23,041 bases of DNA, from the NCBI RefSeq assembly GCF_000208925.1, contig NW_001914968.1, positions 1-23,041 of the forward strand. The letters run 5' to 3'. Both the position numbers and the translations under genes were made by a program. This stretch comes from Entamoeba histolytica HM-1:IMSS. Taxonomy: Eukaryota > Evosea > Mastigamoebida > Endamoebidae. Within the stretch, counting starts at the first letter, position 1; the number at the start of each line of letters is the position of its first letter. This document shows positions 7,570-16,949 of this stretch, one piece after another. A model generated the notes under the pieces. It was not told the DNA's origin and made no database searches. It worked only from the letters and a program-made list of their open reading frames with translations.

Positions 7570-10500
7570 TTAATATCCATGATTTTCAAATTCTAATACT
7601 ATTTGTTCCATCGTTATTCTTTCTTTAGGATTTTGGTTCCATCCTAAATTAATTAATTCCCAAAACCATTCTTCCATTGTTACTATCTTTGGTCTTCTTT
7701 TTCCATCTGCAATAAATGACGCAATATTCCAAATATATGGAAATTCTTTTTCAGGATAAACATCTCCCCAAATATAAGTTTCATACATTACAACAGCAAA
7801 TGAAAATACATCAATTTTTTCATCATATCTTTTATTGTTTAAAAGGTCTGGTGCCATATAAATAGGTGTTCCAATTCCTTTTGTAAATGTCATATTACTT
7901 TGTGCTAATGTAATACTTCTTGATGATCCAAAATCAGTTAACTTGGCTCTAACAGGAGCTTCAAGATTTAAATCAAATAATAAAATATTATCACTTTTTA
8001 CATCTCGATGAATGATATGATTGTTATGAAGATACATTAATCCTTTTGCACAATCACAAAGAATCTTTGCTCTTAATTTAAATGAAAATTTTTCACTTGG
8101 TTCATTACTTATCATACTTTTTAAACTTTTATATGGTGCAAATTCCATTACAATGGTTAGTCTTTTTGGATTAAAAACTGCTCCATAGAAATAAACTATT
8201 TGTGGACATCTAAATTTATCTAATAATTCAACTTCTTTATTAAATTCTGAAATACTTTCATCTGTTGTTGAAATTTTTAGTCTTTTAATTGCTACTGTAT
8301 GACCTCTAAACATCCCTTTAAATACTGAACCAAATGTACCTTCTCCAATTTGTTTTTGTTCAATAATTTCATCTGGATCTAGTGAACAATCTAATTGAGT
8401 AAATAAATGAAGTTTAATTGGAATTACTATATCCGAGTGTTTTCTTTTAATAATAATTCCAAGTGTATGTGTAATACAACAACATATTAATGGCTTTATG
8501 AATATTGTAAATACAACTGCTTTCTTTGGTGGAATATCAGCACACTCAGGCTTATGACTAAAAGAACATTTTATATCATCAATTGGAGTAGCAAGATGAA
8601 CTTCATAAGTTTTATATCTATTAAAATTACCAACAACTATATCAATTGAACTTGTATTACCAACTTCTAATTCATTATCACTTGTAATTGTAGTATAATT
8701 ATAACGAATATCTTTATGATATTCATTATCATAAAATTCAACAGAAAACATTGATATTGGTTGTGGAATAACACCTTGTTTCTTATTAAAGTAATGAATA
8801 AAGTGAAGGTTTATAAAATAATAAACTAATAAAGCTGAGAGAATAATAATTATTAATATACATATTAATGGAACACCAATAATTAATCCATAATTTAAAG
8901 AACTCACACACTTCTCTCCTTTTGGATCTGGTTTATTCATTCCTTTGCATTTTGAACATTTAGAATCTATTGATTTAATACAATTGTCAATTGATTGATA
9001 ATAAACGCAATTTATTCCATTTTGTAATACATATTCATTTTCACATTCTTTACAACGTGTTAATGTACATTCAATACAATGGCTATTACACTTTTTACAT
9101 TCATTATTATCATTTAGATAATAACCATTTTCACAAACACTACATCCATTCTTTGTCTTCTCAGTACAATGAGTTAATTGATTATATGAATAACATAATG
9201 AATTCTTTAAATAAAAAGATTCTTTACATTCAAAACAATGTTCTTGATCATAACATGATGAACAATTTTTAGGACATTCATTGCATTCAAACCCTTGTTT
9301 TACAAATCCTTCTTTACATGACAAACATATCTTACTATTTTCAACACCAATAATTATATTACATTTATTCTTCAATTCTTCATTATTTTCACAAGTTCCA
9401 TTTAAAAAGAAATGTGAAGAATCACATGTTGTACATTCAGTAGATGAAGGACCAGAACAATGTTTACATGAATTATGACATGCCTCACATTGTTTTGTTT
9501 GATAATTAAAATAATAAGAATCAATACAACGAGAACATCCACTCGAAGTATATGATAAACAATGTTCATATAAATCCATTTTTAATTCTTCTATATTGTT
9601 TTGAATACAATCACCATTTGCTCCAACATGATAATTTTCTATACAATCATTACATTTATTAGAACTTCTATCAAAATATTTACAATAATTATTTATTTTA
9701 AAATATTCATTTGTTATACCAAGAGTATTATTTATTTCACATTGTTCATATTCTAAGCACATCCCATTAATATTATTTGTATTTAAATCACACACAGTAC
9801 ATTTATTATTATCAATATCATATTTCCAACAATGTAAAGGTGCTAAAATACACTCATTTATATTATCTAAATAATATCCATTTTCACATTCAATACAATA
9901 ATCTTCTTGATATATTTTACAATTGTTTATTGTTAATTCACATAAAATAATATCATTGTTTATTTTTTTATAATATCCTTTTGAACATTTATTACAACTA
10001 ACTTGTTGTTTTGCATTTAAATAACAAAATTCACATCCTTCTGGACAAATTGTACATTCTCCATTATAATTATAATATCCATCATCACATTTTCTACATA
10101 TACGTTGAATAAAATCATATGATTTACAATGAAGTAATGAACTACTAACACATTCTCCATGATATAATTCATAATTTGATGAACATAATGAACAATTTTT
10201 TATCCCATTTGAATCAATTGAACATTTATTACAATTTAATGGACAATCATCACAATTCCCATATGAATTAGAATTACTACATTCTAAACATCCATATATT
10301 TCATCTATAGATAAACAAAATGATTCAATATTTTCAAAATTCATTTTTTCACACTTTCCGTTATTAACAAAATATCCTATTTCACATTGAAGACATTGAC
10401 TTTCTGAAATACATTGAATACAATGATATTCACAACGGGAACAAGTCATTCTTTGAGGATAATAACCTATTCCACACGTTTTACATTCATATTGATGTTT

Positions 10501-11832
10501 ATCAGAGTTAATGAGATAATACTCCATACAAAATGTTGAAAATGAAAGTTCAGGTTTGAAATCATCAACTTCTATAAATTAATGCTTTAAACTGATTTTT
10601 TTCATTAATTTTGTTTGTAAAACAAAGAGAATAAACAAACGTTCACATATTATTAAACCCAAGTTAGTATCAATAAAAGAATAATACCCATCTTCACATA
10701 TTGAACATCCTTGATAATTTGAACGTTGTAAAATATATATCTTACAATGAGGAATTGGGTGTTGAATAATTGAAAGACATTGTGCATTATTATTAAAATT
10801 GATAATATAATAATTATCTTCACATTGATAACAACTTCCAGAATCAAATATTTTACAATGATAATTATATTTAAAGGGTACACACATTCTATTTGGTGTT
10901 TTTGAAAATCCAGTCCAACATAATTGATGATTAGCACTACAACTTGTACATTGATCATTTTGACATTCATAATCATATCCTTTTAAGTCAAGACATTTTA
11001 CATTTCCTGTTGTTGGATCATTTTGACTTGTATATCCATTTTCACAATGACAAGAATATGGAGTTCCAGTACATGATATACAATGTTCTTTACATACTGT
11101 TTCAAGATAACCTAGTAATTAATATTGAATGATGTTTATTATTTTTTTTTTCAAATAAAAAGAAATGAAAGTAGAAAACAAACTTTCACATTGTCCTGAT
11201 GTTAAGTTAAATTCATATCCATTAGTACAACTTGAACAATAAGAATATTCAATAACACTACATGATGAATCAGGTATGTGACATGTATGTGTTAATTGAT
11301 TAGGTACATAGGTAGGATCTTTACAAGTAGTGCAAAAAACACCATCTGCAGAAGTACATCCACTGAAGTTAGATAAATTAAGACACTGATGTGGATTTTC
11401 TATTGTTAGAAAGTAATTTCGTTGACAAGCGATACATTCACAAGTATGGTAATCATAAATCCCACATTCAGGAATTATTGGACACCATGAAGCTAATAAT
11501 ATGAGTTTAATTAAATGAAAACGAAGAAAGAATTAAAAAAGAAAAGATAGATACTAAAAAAACAAACACGAACAAAAAGAATTAATACCGTATAACATAT
11601 TATCTTTTTGAAAAAGATTCATTATTAATAATTCATTTCCTTTACAAGACTCACAACCTGAATAACTTCTATATTCTTTTTGAATATTACGGAGTTCATA
11701 ATAAGTTGTATTACAATTAAAATGAGTCTGACTTAATTCATTAATAACAAATTTACCAGTAAAATAATTATACCAACTTACCATTTGAGTTGCATGAGAA
11801 AGGTATGTTTGTAATATAAGAAGAAGGAACAT
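7570..11832 (-). CDS. Transmembrane receptor-like protein kinase (amoebic TMK family, TKL group), four exons
   Basis: Minus-strand exons are 11832-11568, 11492-11184, 11111-10641 and 10571-7570, giving 1348 aa. The N-terminus is a signal peptide (MFLLLILQTYLSHA). Residues about 55-900 form an ectodomain of many Cys-rich CxxC repeats of the furin/GF-receptor kind. A membrane segment (LIIGVPLICILIIIILSALL) lies near 908-933. A beta-rich region at about 960-1070 resembles an Ig-like/MSP domain. The kinase domain runs from about 1085 to the end: GEGTFGSVFKG, VAIKRL, HRDVKSDN, a DFG motif at about 1227 and GTPIYMAPD. All catalytic residues are present, so it should be active, and TKL kinases usually phosphorylate Ser/Thr. 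The ligand is unknown. Exon 1's 3' end has an alternative in-phase donor at 11588. Confidence 0.93.
10572..10640 (-). other. Kinase-gene intron 3, 69 nt, phase 1
   Basis: The donor is GTTTGTTTATTC and the acceptor is AATTTATAG. It joins ...CEDGYYSF...IICE to QVDDFKPELSFSTFCMEYY. Confidence 0.85.
11112..11183 (-). other. Kinase-gene intron 2, 72 nt, phase 1
   Basis: The donor is GTTTGTTTTCTAC and the acceptor is ATTACTAG. It joins ...NLTSGQCE to SYLETVCKEHC, keeping the Cys spacing of the repeats. Confidence 0.88.
11493..11567 (-). other. Kinase-gene intron 1, 75 nt, phase 1
   Basis: The donor is GTTTGTTTTTTTAG and the acceptor is ATTATTAG. A GTATTAATTC donor at 11588 (96-nt intron) is also in phase 1. 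The GTTTGT site is preferred because every other intron here starts GTTTG. Confidence 0.65.
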
Positions 11833-12036
11833 TTTTCTTTCAAATAGTTTATTAGATGGATATTTTCATATAAAAAAAAGATATTTGATTTTAAAAAAAA
11901 ATCGTTGAATAACAAAAAAAGAAATAACAAAAAATAGAACATAATTCTATGTAGTAAATTTATTTTTATCATCTTTAAAACTTTAAAAAAAAAAAGGAGA
12001 AAAAACAAAAAACAAAAAAGGAATTTGTAGATTTTG
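11833..12036. promoter_or_regulatory. Divergent promoter region, kinase and transportin genes
   Basis: A 204-bp spacer separates two divergent start codons, so both promoters must lie here or inside the genes. A-runs dominate. CTTTAAAACTTTAAAA at 11971-11986 is a weak TATA-like candidate for the rightward gene. No palindrome or AACCCT motif was seen. Confidence 0.4.
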
Positions 12037-14370
12037 ATGGAAGAAGAACGAGAACAAGTCATTCATATTTTAATAGAAGCTTCACTTGATGGAACAAAAC
12101 AACAACAAGCATTAGAATTAATGGAAAAATGTATTTTATGGCCTGATTATTGTGATTTATTATTAATTGCATTAGAACGAAGTCATAATAAACCAGAAGA
12201 AGAAATGATATGTGTATTACTTAAACAAGCAATTAATAAAAATAAAAGACTTAGAGAAAGAGAAGCAACAGAAATTATTTTAAACAAATTAGAAGAAATA
12301 CCAAAAACAGGAATTCTTGTATTAACACATATTTTTTTAATTACTAATGACGAAATAAGAACATTAATATTTAATTGGATTATTAATAATCATCAGTTAA
12401 ATAGTAGTATTCAATTAGTATCAATGATTATTAATGATTGTTATGCAAGTATTGGTGAAAGGTTTCATAAAGAAATAACAATTATTATTAAATTAATTAT
12501 TCCTAAAATATTAGAAGATAATCCAACAAACACTATGGCTATTGTTAGTACTTTAAAAGAAATTTCATATTCACCACCACAAGAATTTCCAAATTTATAT
12601 ATTGATCTTTTAAAACTTTTATTACCTCGTGTTCAAACAACAAATTATGAATTAAAATTAGCAATAGGAAGATTTATTAGTGAATCTCCTTTTGTTTTGT
12701 CTCAATCTCCAAGTGATCTTCTTGAACCAATGTTACAAGCATGTAATTGTTTAATTACTGATGAAAATGAAGAAATATTTATTAGTGGTTGTGACCTTTT
12801 AGAAGCTTTAATTTCACGTTATCCAGAAAAAATTGATCCATTTTCATTTAAAATTCTTTTGCCAAGAATTGTATTAAATCAAAAAGAAGAATTAGAACTT
12901 CTTGAAGGAAATAATGATGAAGAATTTGAAATATCTTCAAGGACTTCTGTTAAAAATTTATTAGAAGTTGCAATGAATTATTATCCTCAATTAATTTTTA
13001 TTATTTCACCTATTGTAATTGAAAATATTCAATCATCTAATTGGCGTATTGCTGAAGGATCATTACATATTCTTACTTGTTTACATCAAAACATGAATGA
13101 AACTATTTTTCAACAATTTTTTAAAAATATTGCAACTATTTTATTAAATCAATTAAATACTCCTTTTCCTTCTGATTCTTCAATAATTCTTTTACACAAA
13201 AAAATTATTGAAATTTTAGGAATGTATCTTCAATATTTTAATCAAAATGAACAAAAAACTTGTATTACTATTCTTTTTACTTCTTTATCATCTTCAAACA
13301 ATTTACTTCTTTATAGTTCTTTAAATGCTTTTATTGATTGTGTTACTAATTCTCCTCAATTATTAATTCCATTTGCACGTGATATTTATCTTGTTTTAGT
13401 ACAAAAACTAATTCAGTATAATACCCAATCTTCAAATATGGCACTTGACCTTCTTCAAGATATTGTAAATATTACTCCTTTTATGACTCCTGATTTATTA
13501 CATTTATTGGTTTTACAAACTGTACAATTAACTCCTAGATATCTTAATGATGACCCACTTATTGAACAACTCTATGTAACAACTTCATATATTGTACAAA
13601 AAACTAGAGATATGAATGTTGAAGACATTCTTCCATTACTTCAATCAGTACGTGAAGTATTACAATTTAATTGGAAAAGAGGAGTAGATGATGGAGCAGT
13701 AGCAAGTTGTATCCAAACATTAGATGTTATTGGACAAATAACTGGATGTGGGGTATTAGTTCATTGTGGTATTTCAGAAGTGATTTGTTGGGGAGTAAGT
13801 AGAAAAGAAAGAAGAATTCAAGTTGCCTCTTTAATGCTTGCAGGAAGAATATTTGATAATGACATTCATTCTATTGATTCCCAACCTTTATCAGTATTAG
13901 CAGAAAAAATGATTGGTATTTTAGAAAATGGATTACATGAAGGAGTAGTTTATGCAATGTGGGATCTTTATTTATTAATATCAAATTTACAAAATGATGT
14001 TTCTTGTCTTTTTAAAAGAGTAATAAATGCTACTATTTCTGTGTACAATAAAAATGTTTTGATGAAGCCTGTTGTTTTAAAAAAGAATATTGTTGTTATT
14101 TTAACAACAATTGGAGGATTAAATCCTTCATTAATAATTCCTTATTTACCAATTATTACAAGTGAAGATTTATTACCTCATGTTATTTCTATTCCAAATG
14201 AATCAACTCGTTTTAATGTTTTAAGGCTTATTGGTCTTTTAATATCTACTGCACCACAACAATGTGAACGAAATATTTCATGTATTTCTCAAGTTTTTAG
14301 TAGTGCATTAAAGATGTTTCCACATTTAAATGATATCTGGATTAAAATTCAACAGTCTTTCATTCATTGA
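12037..14370 (+). CDS. Transportin-like karyopherin beta (nuclear import receptor)
   Basis: A 777-aa intronless protein beginning MEEEREQVIHILIEASLDGT. It is built of amphipathic helix pairs throughout (HEAT repeats). The middle carries an acidic loop (EELELLEGNNDEEFE, about residues 285-300) followed by SSRTSVKNLLEVAMNYYP and the segment NWRIAEGSLHILTCL. This order, an acidic loop and then a helix pair with W(R/V)..E..L..L, is seen in transportin 1 and importin beta, where the loop helps release cargo on RanGTP binding. It is about 100 residues shorter than human transportin 1 (~890 aa). Members of this family carry cargo such as RNA-binding proteins through the nuclear pore. The exact subtype is uncertain. 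The stop is 103 bp from that of convergent Kish. Confidence 0.82.
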   Translation: MEEEREQVIHILIEASLDGTKQQQALELMEKCILWPDYCDLLLIALERSHNKPEEEMICVLLKQAINKNKRLREREATEIILNKLEEIPKTGILVLTHIFLITNDEIRTLIFNWIINNHQLNSSIQLVSMIINDCYASIGERFHKEITIIIKLIIPKILEDNPTNTMAIVSTLKEISYSPPQEFPNLYIDLLKLLLPRVQTTNYELKLAIGRFISESPFVLSQSPSDLLEPMLQACNCLITDENEEIFISGCDLLEALISRYPEKIDPFSFKILLPRIVLNQKEELELLEGNNDEEFEISSRTSVKNLLEVAMNYYPQLIFIISPIVIENIQSSNWRIAEGSLHILTCLHQNMNETIFQQFFKNIATILLNQLNTPFPSDSSIILLHKKIIEILGMYLQYFNQNEQKTCITILFTSLSSSNNLLLYSSLNAFIDCVTNSPQLLIPFARDIYLVLVQKLIQYNTQSSNMALDLLQDIVNITPFMTPDLLHLLVLQTVQLTPRYLNDDPLIEQLYVTTSYIVQKTRDMNVEDILPLLQSVREVLQFNWKRGVDDGAVASCIQTLDVIGQITGCGVLVHCGISEVICWGVSRKERRIQVASLMLAGRIFDNDIHSIDSQPLSVLAEKMIGILENGLHEGVVYAMWDLYLLISNLQNDVSCLFKRVINATISVYNKNVLMKPVVLKKNIVVILTTIGGLNPSLIIPYLPIITSEDLLPHVISIPNESTRFNVLRLIGLLISTAPQQCERNISCISQVFSSALKMFPHLNDIWIKIQQSFIH

Positions 14371-14395
14371 TCAATTCAATAATTAAATTTCTCAA

Positions 14396-14443
14396 ATTCT
14401 TTTTTTTTGTTTTTCTTTTTTTTTGTTTTTCTTTAAAATAACC
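14396..14443. repeat. T-rich near-tandem repeat between convergent stops
   Basis: A unit of about 8-9 T, G, 5 T, C occurs twice in a row between the transportin and Kish stop codons. It is low-complexity DNA and may contribute to 3'-end formation of the rightward gene (T-tracts are common there in Entamoeba). Confidence 0.5.
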
Positions 14444-14473
14444 TTTTCTTTGAACTAAATGCATAAAATTAAT

Positions 14474-14771
14474 TCATTGCTTCCAAATCAATACTGAAAT
14501 ACCTAAAATAATGCAACTTAAAGAAATCCAAGCTGATGCCCGTTCTCCCAGACGTGCTGCTTTCCACATTAAACCTGGTACTCCTTCTTTTTTTCCATCC
14601 ATAAAACTTCTAACAAATCCAATATTTAATCTAAGATATGTGCATGTACAAATGAATAAAAGAATTACTACAATCATTGATTGAAAATTAAATAAAGCAG
14701 TCTATAAATGAGTTTATTTAACTTATTTTCATTAATTACTTAAAAAAAAACACAAAAGCCATTCAAACCAT
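14474..14771 (-). CDS. Kish / TMEM167 Golgi membrane protein, first exon is ATG only
   Basis: Exons are 14771-14769 (just ATG) and 14701-14474, giving 76 aa. Without splicing the frame would start inside the first membrane helix (MIVVILLF). The intron adds MTALFNFQS, which matches the known Kish N-terminus (M-S-A-I-F-N-F-Q-S in human TMEM167A). Other matches are ICTCTYLR, GLMWKAARLGERASAW and a second membrane helix ISLSCIILGISVLIW. Human Kish is 72 aa. Kish proteins are small two-helix Golgi proteins needed for early secretory traffic. Identity is confident. The one-codon first exon is inferred from fit to the family. Confidence 0.9.
14702..14768 (-). other. Intron directly after the Kish start codon, 67 nt
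   Basis: The donor is GTTTGAATGGC immediately after ATG, and the acceptor is CATTTATAG. Phase 0. Reading through the intron gives a stop-containing frame, whereas splicing gives the expected family N-terminus. Confidence 0.82.
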
Positions 14772-14810
14772 TTGTTCTTTATTATATTTTTTTTTTTTAG
14801 TTTTTTCCCC

Positions 14811-14850
14811 CGAATTTTTTAAAATTTTTTAATTTTTAAAAATAAATATC
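14811..14850 (-). promoter_or_regulatory. Putative Kish core promoter
   Basis: On the coding strand the 96-bp spacer holds a TATTTTTAAAAATT tract followed by AAAAAATTCGGGGG. The latter resembles the Entamoeba initiator AAAAATTCA, 41-49 bp before the ATG. The GGGGG run is the only such run in this very AT-rich spacer. Confidence 0.35.
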
Positions 14851-14867
14851 TTTTTTTTTTAAATTAT

Positions 14868-16949
14868 TCAATCAAAAAATTGTTTTTTAGGTATTTCTTG
14901 AACTAATTCATTTGGTGATGGAGATTTACATATAGTTAATGAATAATTTTTTAAAATTTCATATTCAGCAATGCATTTATTCAATGATTTTCCTAATTGT
15001 AATTGATTTTTAATTAATCGGAAGATACTAAAAGGAAGTGAGTTATAATCAAAGTTATAAGACTCGTATTGAAAAGGAGTTTTAAGAGAATGAATGATAG
15101 AAGTTGATAATTCTTTTGTATTACCAGATAAATAAGATTTTGTTAACACATTATTAAGTTCATGAAGATGTTTTAATCCACTAAAACAAAGAGTTGTTTG
15201 AAGAAATGGAATATGACTAGTAAATTTCATTATTTCATTTTCCATATTCCATAAAAGACGCGTAAGAGGTAAACAAAAATTAGCAATTGATTCATTAATA
15301 TACATTACTTCAATTCTATGTTTTTGTAATATACTTTCATCTATATATTCTTTATAACTTTCACATAGAATAAGTAATGCTTGTCGTTTTTCCATATTAT
15401 TTTCTCTTTTCTTTTGAATATTTTTAATAAGTGATTTTAAAATCCATTCATTTAGTGCTTTTTTGGTTATTCCAAATTGATTTTGAATAAAATAATGTAC
15501 TTCTGGAAAAAGTAATTTTAATTGTTGAATTATTTCTATTGGACAACAACATAATGTTGGTACTAATCTTCCTTCTAAATCTACACCAATAAATAATGGA
15601 GAACATCTTGATTCTCTTGTTAATTTATTTCCTCCAATTTGAGAACATCCAACAATATCTCCACATCCAATTAAGTTCATTCCAAATTCATCACAAAGAA
15701 ATACATAAGATGGATCAAATCGTTGAATAACACTTTCCCATTTTTCCATAAATTCATTAATTTCATTATCATTTGGAAAAGGAGGATTTATAGAATGAAG
15801 TAATGTTCTATCATAATATTGACAATTATCATTCCAATTATCATTATATTCTTCATAAAACAATTTAATAGTGTCATAAGGAATAATAATATTTCTTTGA
15901 GAAAGAGATTTTAATTTTAATTCTATTGGAGATTCTTGTCCATCAGAATCTAAATCAATTATTTTTAACGTTGTTTCTTTCTTTTTTAATCGTTTGTTTA
16001 TTGATAATTCATTAATATTATTATGAATAAATGTATTAAAAAAACTATCAGCATTTTGTATCATTGAAGTTGTTAAATCTTCACCATTTAAAAAACAAAT
16101 TGAATAACTTTCAAACAATTTTTTAAATTCTTGAGATTTAATGAACATTTCGATAATTTGTTGAATAACACTTTTCTTTATTTGTTTAATAAAATTTTTT
16201 TGACATGGAACGTCTTTATTAAAACGTGTTCCAAATAATAAAAATAGTGAATTGATAGGATCAGAATTGTCTAATATTCCATATGGAATATAAAATACTT
16301 TAATATAATTACTATTTATTTCTTTTTGAATTGTGTCAAACAAAGAATGATAATATTCATTGGCAACTATTAATGCTTCAGTTTTATTATATTGATATAA
16401 TGAATAATTTATTGTTGATATTAATTCTGCTTTAATCCAATATAAAATATCATTATTTAATAATGACTCTATTTTAGATTCTATTTTATACCCATTTTTA
16501 CTTATTCCATAATCATATATATCATCCTTTTGTTCATTTACAATATATAGTGGTTTTAAAAATATTCCATTTGCATTCCCTCCAAATAAACAATTTGATA
16601 TTTTTGATTCTCTATCAAGATATGCTATCGGATTCCCTGCAAAACAACTCATTTGTAATTCATCATATAATTGATATCCTATTTCATCAAAAAAGAATAT
16701 ACAATTTCTATCATATTTCATTGATATTTGTTTTAACATCATTCTTGTTTTTTTAACTTCTTCTAATGAAGATATTCCTACTACTACTTTTCTTTTTTTA
16801 TTAGTTAATCCAATTGTTTGAAGTTGTTGCATAATTGCTTCATTATCAAAATTCAATTTATTCTCTTTAATAAATGAGTTGATAGTTTCATCAAAAATTG
16901 CAATATTCTTTTCACGTAAAGTTAAACTAAATGATGATAGTTCATCCAT
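14868..16949 (-). CDS. Protein with two tandem degenerate DDE_1 (pogo/Tigger-type) transposase-like domains
   Basis: A 693-aa intronless protein starting MDELSSFSLTLREKNIAIFD. Two halves follow the same plan. Half 1 has IFFFDEIG (D88), a DRES..SNCLFGGNANG strand pair, WIKAELI, EALIVANEYY (191-200), and YIPYGILDNSDPIN (220-233). Half 2 has VFLCDEFG (D420), TRESRCSPLFIGVDLEG, WILKSLI, QALLILCES (523-531) and NESIANFCLPLT (552-563). Distances between the motifs are almost equal in both halves (about 108 and 142 residues). The order matches DDE_1: DE.G, RxT..L..N.DG, then LLLD and QPLD. The first Asp is kept, but the second and third acidic positions are lost in both copies (ANE/CES; DPIN/LPLT). 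It is likely catalytically dead and perhaps domesticated. No N-terminal DNA-binding helix-turn-helix is obvious, and no terminal inverted repeats were seen nearby. Confidence 0.7.
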   Translation of the reverse strand: MDELSSFSLTLREKNIAIFDETINSFIKENKLNFDNEAIMQQLQTIGLTNKKRKVVVGISSLEEVKKTRMMLKQISMKYDRNCIFFFDEIGYQLYDELQMSCFAGNPIAYLDRESKISNCLFGGNANGIFLKPLYIVNEQKDDIYDYGISKNGYKIESKIESLLNNDILYWIKAELISTINYSLYQYNKTEALIVANEYYHSLFDTIQKEINSNYIKVFYIPYGILDNSDPINSLFLLFGTRFNKDVPCQKNFIKQIKKSVIQQIIEMFIKSQEFKKLFESYSICFLNGEDLTTSMIQNADSFFNTFIHNNINELSINKRLKKKETTLKIIDLDSDGQESPIELKLKSLSQRNIIIPYDTIKLFYEEYNDNWNDNCQYYDRTLLHSINPPFPNDNEINEFMEKWESVIQRFDPSYVFLCDEFGMNLIGCGDIVGCSQIGGNKLTRESRCSPLFIGVDLEGRLVPTLCCCPIEIIQQLKLLFPEVHYFIQNQFGITKKALNEWILKSLIKNIQKKRENNMEKRQALLILCESYKEYIDESILQKHRIEVMYINESIANFCLPLTRLLWNMENEIMKFTSHIPFLQTTLCFSGLKHLHELNNVLTKSYLSGNTKELSTSIIHSLKTPFQYESYNFDYNSLPFSIFRLIKNQLQLGKSLNKCIAEYEILKNYSLTICKSPSPNELVQEIPKKQFFD

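Noticed and set aside
8991..9478. His/Asn/Tyr-rich and Ser/His-rich plus-strand open frames
   Set aside because: They arise from the reverse complement of the Cys-rich kinase ectodomain.
10653..10976. Second minus-strand frame overlapping kinase exon 3
   Set aside because: The other frame carries the CxxC repeats and splices in phase on both sides; this one does not.
11778..12062. Phe/Leu-rich minus-strand open frame between kinase and transportin
   Set aside because: Composed of T-rich spacer DNA overlapping two real starts; it looks hydrophobic only because of base composition.
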